Assembly (NCBI RefSeq): GCF_030563405.1
Contig: NZ_CP130748.1
Coordinates: 434,001 to 498,000, forward strand
Source: Vibrio sp. SNU_ST1
GTDB taxonomy: Bacteria; Pseudomonadota; Gammaproteobacteria; Enterobacterales; Vibrionaceae
Length of the DNA: 64,000 nt
Direction of reading: 5' to 3'
The position numbers were made by a program, and so were the translations under genes. Below the pieces are notes generated by a model that saw only the letters and a list, made by a program, of their open reading frames with translations, was not told the DNA's origin and did no database searches. Of this stretch, positions 60,338-64,000 are shown one piece after another (the stretch's first letter is position 1; each line of letters starts with the position of its first letter).

Positions 60338-61291
60338 ATGCAATTACACGAGTTGGTCAATACTATTGGCCAAGATCTCCAGCGTCGTTATGGCGAAAAG
60401 GTTCACAAGTTGACACTGCACGGTGGTTTTAGCTGCCCAAATCGAGATGGGACAATTGGCCGTGGCGGTTGTACCTTCTGCAACGTAGCTTCTTTTGCCG
60501 ATGAACAAACTCAAGTTCAAAGTATTGCTGATCAATTAACAGATCGCGCGGGTGAGATTGCTCGTGCCAAGAAGTATCTTGCTTATTTTCAGGCCTACAC
60601 CAGTACTTACGCTGAGGTGCAGGTACTCAAGAATATGTATGAAGAGGCTCTAAAAGCACCCGGAGCAGAGATTGTTGGCCTTTGTGTTGGCACGAGACCA
60701 GACTGCGTGCCTGATGCGGTACTCGATCTGCTCGCAGAGTACGTTAAGCAAGGTTACGAAATTTGGCTAGAGCTCGGCCTGCAAACAGCCAATGACAAAA
60801 CCCTCAAGCGAATTAACCGCGGACACGATTTCACGGTGTATGAAACGATCACCCAGCGCGCACGTGCTTTAGGTATCAAGGTATGTACTCACCTTATTGT
60901 CGGCCTGCCTAAAGAAACCAAAGCGGATAACCTTGAAACTCTAGATAAGGTATTAGCGACTGGCACTGATGGTATCAAGCTTCACGGGCTTCATATTGTT
61001 GAAGGCAGTACCATGGCTAAAGCCTGGAAGGCAGGAAAGCTAGAAGCACCAAGCCTTGAGGAGTACATTGATATCGCGAGTGAGATCATTCAACGCACAC
61101 CAGCGGACGTGGTTTATCATCGTGTATCTTCTGCGGCGAGACGCCCGACACTACTCTCCCCGTTATGGTGTGAGAACCGCTGGTTGGCGATGACTGAGAT
61201 TGGTCGTTCGCTTGATAAAACCGGCGCACAAGGCATTAAAACAGGCTTTGCATTCGAGTACACGCAACCTGTTTTAAACGCGACCAATTGA
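60338..61291 (+). CDS. yhcC: YhcC family radical SAM protein
   Basis: The 317 residues belong to the TIGR01212-type radical SAM proteins. The 4Fe-4S/SAM motif is CPNRDGTIGRGGCTFCN (near 29-45) followed by a TIM-barrel-like core (LELGLQTANDKTLKRINRGH near 148). It is related to Elp3-like enzymes but lacks their acetyltransferase domain. The substrate is not established. It is divergent from gltB, a neighbourhood also seen in E. coli (yhcC-gltB). Confidence 0.92.
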   Translation: MQLHELVNTIGQDLQRRYGEKVHKLTLHGGFSCPNRDGTIGRGGCTFCNVASFADEQTQVQSIADQLTDRAGEIARAKKYLAYFQAYTSTYAEVQVLKNMYEEALKAPGAEIVGLCVGTRPDCVPDAVLDLLAEYVKQGYEIWLELGLQTANDKTLKRINRGHDFTVYETITQRARALGIKVCTHLIVGLPKETKADNLETLDKVLATGTDGIKLHGLHIVEGSTMAKAWKAGKLEAPSLEEYIDIASEIIQRTPADVVYHRVSSAARRPTLLSPLWCENRWLAMTEIGRSLDKTGAQGIKTGFAFEYTQPVLNATN

Positions 61292-61383
61292 TAGGAATGG
61301 GTGCTTGTAGGTAACAGCAGATAAAATCAACAAATAGTGGTAACATTTCCCTCATAGAATTTATAAGTATAGATTGAGAGCAG

Positions 61384-63135
61384 ATGGAGCTGGTAATGAC
61401 TTGGTTATGGGATAGGGCGTATGGCTACGGTATATATATCGTTGTTCTATTGCTGATAGGTCTCATCTGCTGGCACCTTTATTTACGTTACCAGTCATAT
61501 ATTGAACAGCTTCTTCTCGCTACGCCTTCACCTCTTTATTTTGTTGATATCCGAAGTGGCGAGATCTTGTACGCCAATCGCCAAGCCATGCAGTTGCTTG
61601 GTATCCGCCAAATCGGTACTCACTTTCGTTTTCCTACAGTGGAAGCTGAGAATAGTTTTCGTCATTACCTCACTGATCACATCAACTCTCGAACGTTTGA
61701 GTATCTCTCGTCCTGGGTTCTTTCTGAATTTGAATCTTTTAAGATCAACTTGGTGGGTCGTAAGATCCACTTTAGAAGTAGGAAGGCTTGGATGATACAT
61801 GCTTCCCCTTATAAAAGTACCAACGAAGAGCTTTCCCAAGAGGTTCGAGATCTCAATGTTGCTCGTACCGCTTTGGATTCTTTATCTGAGTTGGTCTATG
61901 TCATCGATCAAAAGGGTGAATTGGTCGCGAGTAATCGTGCGTTTAAAAAGTTTTGGCATGGTCGCCCTGAAGAGGGCACTTTAAGTGTGTCTAGTGGTGC
62001 CTTGAAAGGTCGCGTCAGTGAGCGCTCATGGACTACAGACCAAGATGGTAAGGGATGTCTTCTTGAAACTTATCAAAGTGTTTTGCTCTCGCAAAGTGGA
62101 GAAACCATAGGTACGCTCTCGATAAGTCACGATGTGACGGATTGGCATGACATGCAGCAGCAACTGCGTGGGGAAATGGAAAAGCGTAAAGATACTGAAG
62201 TTGCACTTGCACAACGTGACACCATTTTACAAAACATCTTGGAAGCGAGCCCTGACTCGATTGGTATCTTCAACGAAAATATGGTTTACCAAGCGTGTAA
62301 TAAGCCATTTGTGGCAGCGTTGGGTATTTCTGAAATCAGTGACTTAGTGGGTAAACGTCTACAAGACGTAGTACCAAATAGCATTTATATGCGCGTCTCA
62401 GAAACTGATCACCAAGTGCTTCATCAAGGTAACTCGTTGCGTTACATCGACAAACTGGTTTCAAGTGATGGAGAGTTTACTTGGTATGATGTAGTGAAGT
62501 CGCCTTTTAGAGACCCAGCATCGAGTACCAATGGTGTACTGATCATGGCACGTGATATCACAGAACGTTACCTCGCCGAGCAGAAACTTGAAGAAGCCAA
62601 TTTAGAGCTTGAGCGCCTCAGTTTTATGGATAGTTTAACTCAGGTGTCCAATCGACGTCGCTTCGATGAGCAGCTGTCTACATTGTGGCATCATCACGTG
62701 CGTGAGAAGTTGCCGTTGACGATCATGCTGTGTGACATCGACTTCTTTAAAGGCTATAACGATTTCTATGGACACCAACAAGGTGATGATGCTTTGATTC
62801 AGGTTTCACAAGCCTTTAAGCAGGTGTTGAATCGCTCTTCGGATTGCGTGGCTCGATATGGTGGTGAAGAGTTTGGCTTTATTCTCCCAAACACAACCAC
62901 AGAAGGTGCGCTTATGGTAGCTCGTCGAATTCATGATGAAGTGCACAAACTAGGACTCGCTCATGAGAAGTCTACAGTGTCTGACTCCATCACGGTGAGT
63001 ATTGGTATCGTCTCTTATATACCAACACCTGATGACGAAATGGAGTCTGCTGTTGCCTTGGCTGATAGTGCGTTGTATCAAGCGAAATCTGATGGTCGAA
63101 ATCGTTCTATAGTGCATCCATACTCTATTCACTAA
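61384..63135 (+). CDS. Membrane-anchored PAS-GGDEF diguanylate cyclase
   Basis: Predicted to make cyclic di-GMP. The 583 residues have one N-terminal transmembrane helix (about 17-35) and three PAS-like sensor segments (about 42-140, 165-265, 285-400). A short coiled coil leads to a GGDEF domain with the intact active site GGEEF at 493-497. The product-inhibition I-site is RSSD at 484-487, the expected five residues before. A second ATG at 61396 has GGAG six bases upstream and could be the true start. It lies upstream of arcB on the same strand. Confidence 0.92.
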   Translation: MELVMTWLWDRAYGYGIYIVVLLLIGLICWHLYLRYQSYIEQLLLATPSPLYFVDIRSGEILYANRQAMQLLGIRQIGTHFRFPTVEAENSFRHYLTDHINSRTFEYLSSWVLSEFESFKINLVGRKIHFRSRKAWMIHASPYKSTNEELSQEVRDLNVARTALDSLSELVYVIDQKGELVASNRAFKKFWHGRPEEGTLSVSSGALKGRVSERSWTTDQDGKGCLLETYQSVLLSQSGETIGTLSISHDVTDWHDMQQQLRGEMEKRKDTEVALAQRDTILQNILEASPDSIGIFNENMVYQACNKPFVAALGISEISDLVGKRLQDVVPNSIYMRVSETDHQVLHQGNSLRYIDKLVSSDGEFTWYDVVKSPFRDPASSTNGVLIMARDITERYLAEQKLEEANLELERLSFMDSLTQVSNRRRFDEQLSTLWHHHVREKLPLTIMLCDIDFFKGYNDFYGHQQGDDALIQVSQAFKQVLNRSSDCVARYGGEEFGFILPNTTTEGALMVARRIHDEVHKLGLAHEKSTVSDSITVSIGIVSYIPTPDDEMESAVALADSALYQAKSDGRNRSIVHPYSIH

Positions 63136-63180
63136 CTTTATAGAATGGGTAACTTAGTGACTCCGTCTTTTTCTTGTTTA

Positions 63181-63260
63181 GCATTTATATTACTTGGCTA
63201 ATATTTATGTGGCTTGGCTAGTATTGATATTGCTCGGTTAGTATTAATATTGGTTGATTA
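63181..63260. repeat. Four degenerate 20-bp direct repeats upstream of arcB
   Basis: Units at 63181-63200, 63201-63220, 63221-63240 and 63241-63260 share the pattern of an AT-rich half (TATTtATaTT) followed by gCTtGGcTA. The spacing is exactly 20 bp, close to two helical turns. They lie 45 bp after the diguanylate cyclase stop and about 105 bp before arcB. Confidence 0.75.
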
Positions 63261-63365
63261 ACCTTCGATATTACCGCTAATCTCTTGCTGCGTGTGATGT
63301 AGCTAGCTTACCTACTATCTTCAAACAAGGTAGAATGTTGCTAGTCTTATCGCGTGGAGCGCTAA

Positions 63366-64000
63366 ATGAAACCCATGAAAAATCTTGCCCAGTATTACGT
63401 GGATCTGCTCGTAAAATTGGGGATTGTCCGCTTTTCTATCTTACTCGCCCTAGCGCTTGTTGCCCTTGCTGTTGTTGTACAAGTCGGTATCACCCTCGCA
63501 CTCAAAGGTAATGTTGATGATATCGACATTGTCCGTTCGGTTTTCTTCGGTTTAGTGATCACACCTTGGGCGGTCTATTTTCTCTCAGTCGTGGTAGATC
63601 AACTGGAAGAGTCTCGTCAAAGGTTGGCTAAATTGGTCTCTAAGTTGGGTGATATGCGAGAGCGAGATCAAGAACTCAACAATAAACTGCAACTTAATAT
63701 CGAAAAGCTCAACCAAGAAATTGAAGATCGTGAAAAAGCAGAAGAAGCGCGTGCAGAAGCGATGCATGATCTTGAGAACGAAGTGTTTCAGCGTGAGCGA
63801 ACTCAGCTTGAATTAGCAGAACGTACGGCGCTGTTGCGCTCGTTTATCGATGCCTCGCCTGACCTCATTTATTATCGCAATGAAGATGGGGTGTTTTCTG
63901 GTTGCAACCGAGCGGTTGAAGAACTCACGGGCAAAACAGAAAAAGAGCTAGTCGGTTTGACTCCTTGGGATGTCTACAGCAAAGAGGTAGCCCAGCAAGT
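63366..64000 (+). CDS. arcB: Aerobic respiration control sensor kinase ArcB (5' part only)
   Basis: Hybrid sensor kinase that responds to quinone redox state and phosphorylates ArcA. The first 211 residues are present. They include two transmembrane helices (about 20-42 and 57-77), the conserved LAQYYVDLLVKLGIVRFS and FFGLVITPWAVYFLSVVVDQLEESRQRL, and a coiled coil (about 85-150). The start of the PAS domain is visible (LRSFIDASPDLIYYRNEDG). Kinase, receiver and HPt domains lie beyond the window. Confidence 0.95.
   Translation, partial: MKPMKNLAQYYVDLLVKLGIVRFSILLALALVALAVVVQVGITLALKGNVDDIDIVRSVFFGLVITPWAVYFLSVVVDQLEESRQRLAKLVSKLGDMRERDQELNNKLQLNIEKLNQEIEDREKAEEARAEAMHDLENEVFQRERTQLELAERTALLRSFIDASPDLIYYRNEDGVFSGCNRAVEELTGKTEKELVGLTPWDVYSKEVAQQ

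Overview
The window is chromosomal DNA of a Vibrio, most likely close to the Splendidus clade. Gene content and order (zapG-degQ beside zapE-rplM-rpsI-petABC-sspAB, the lpoA-yraN-diaA-dolP cluster, rnpB ahead of the division/cell wall cluster, carAB, mtnN-cbiB-btuF, gltBD, arcB) are those of Vibrionaceae. The clade is an inference from overall sequence character, not something that can be proven from this window. It is almost entirely core genome: there are no phages, insertion sequences, tRNAs, rRNAs or CRISPR arrays.

Layout: 1-2 kb, minus strand, periplasmic protease degQ (cut by the window edge) and zapG. 2-8.4 kb, plus strand, zapE, the ribosomal rplM-rpsI operon with a structured leader, the cytochrome bc1 operon petABC and the stringent starvation pair sspAB. 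8.6-12 kb, minus strand, envelope genes dolP, diaA, yraN, lpoA, with rsmI divergent from them. 13.1-13.6 kb, rnpB (RNase P RNA) with an unusual tandemly repeated P3 arm. 13.8-30.4 kb, the division/cell wall cluster: rsmH, ftsL, ftsI, murE, murF, mraY, murD, ftsW, murG, murC, ftsQ, ftsA, ftsZ, lpxC. mraZ is missing at its head and ddlB is missing between murC and ftsQ. 30.8-34.3 kb, secA and mutT separated by two palindromic intergenic elements. 34.4-40.1 kb, dapB and carAB. 40.3-41.9 kb, a TSUP permease and a LysR regulator whose 3' ends overlap. 42.1-45.9 kb, minus strand, a yadS-like channel, the mtnN-cbiB-btuF cobalamin/SAH cluster and a DUF1499 lipoprotein.

The most unusual part is 46.0-59.8 kb, where two glutamate synthase loci lie in tandem on the minus strand. 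gltB-gltD (59.8-53.8 kb) is the ordinary NADPH enzyme. After a terminator comes a second, much larger GltB-like protein (about 1810 residues). It keeps the glutaminase nucleophile and the FMN/Fe-S core, but has an altered cysteine spacing, an insertion of roughly 90 residues and a C-terminal extension of about 200 residues. It has no GltD of its own. Thirty bases downstream is a CysJ-like diflavin (FMN+FAD) NADPH reductase with no sulfite reductase hemoprotein nearby. I propose these two as a reductase-coupled glutamate synthase-like system.

The right end (60.3-64 kb) has yhcC (radical SAM), a PAS-GGDEF diguanylate cyclase, four degenerate 20-bp direct repeats and the 5' part of arcB.
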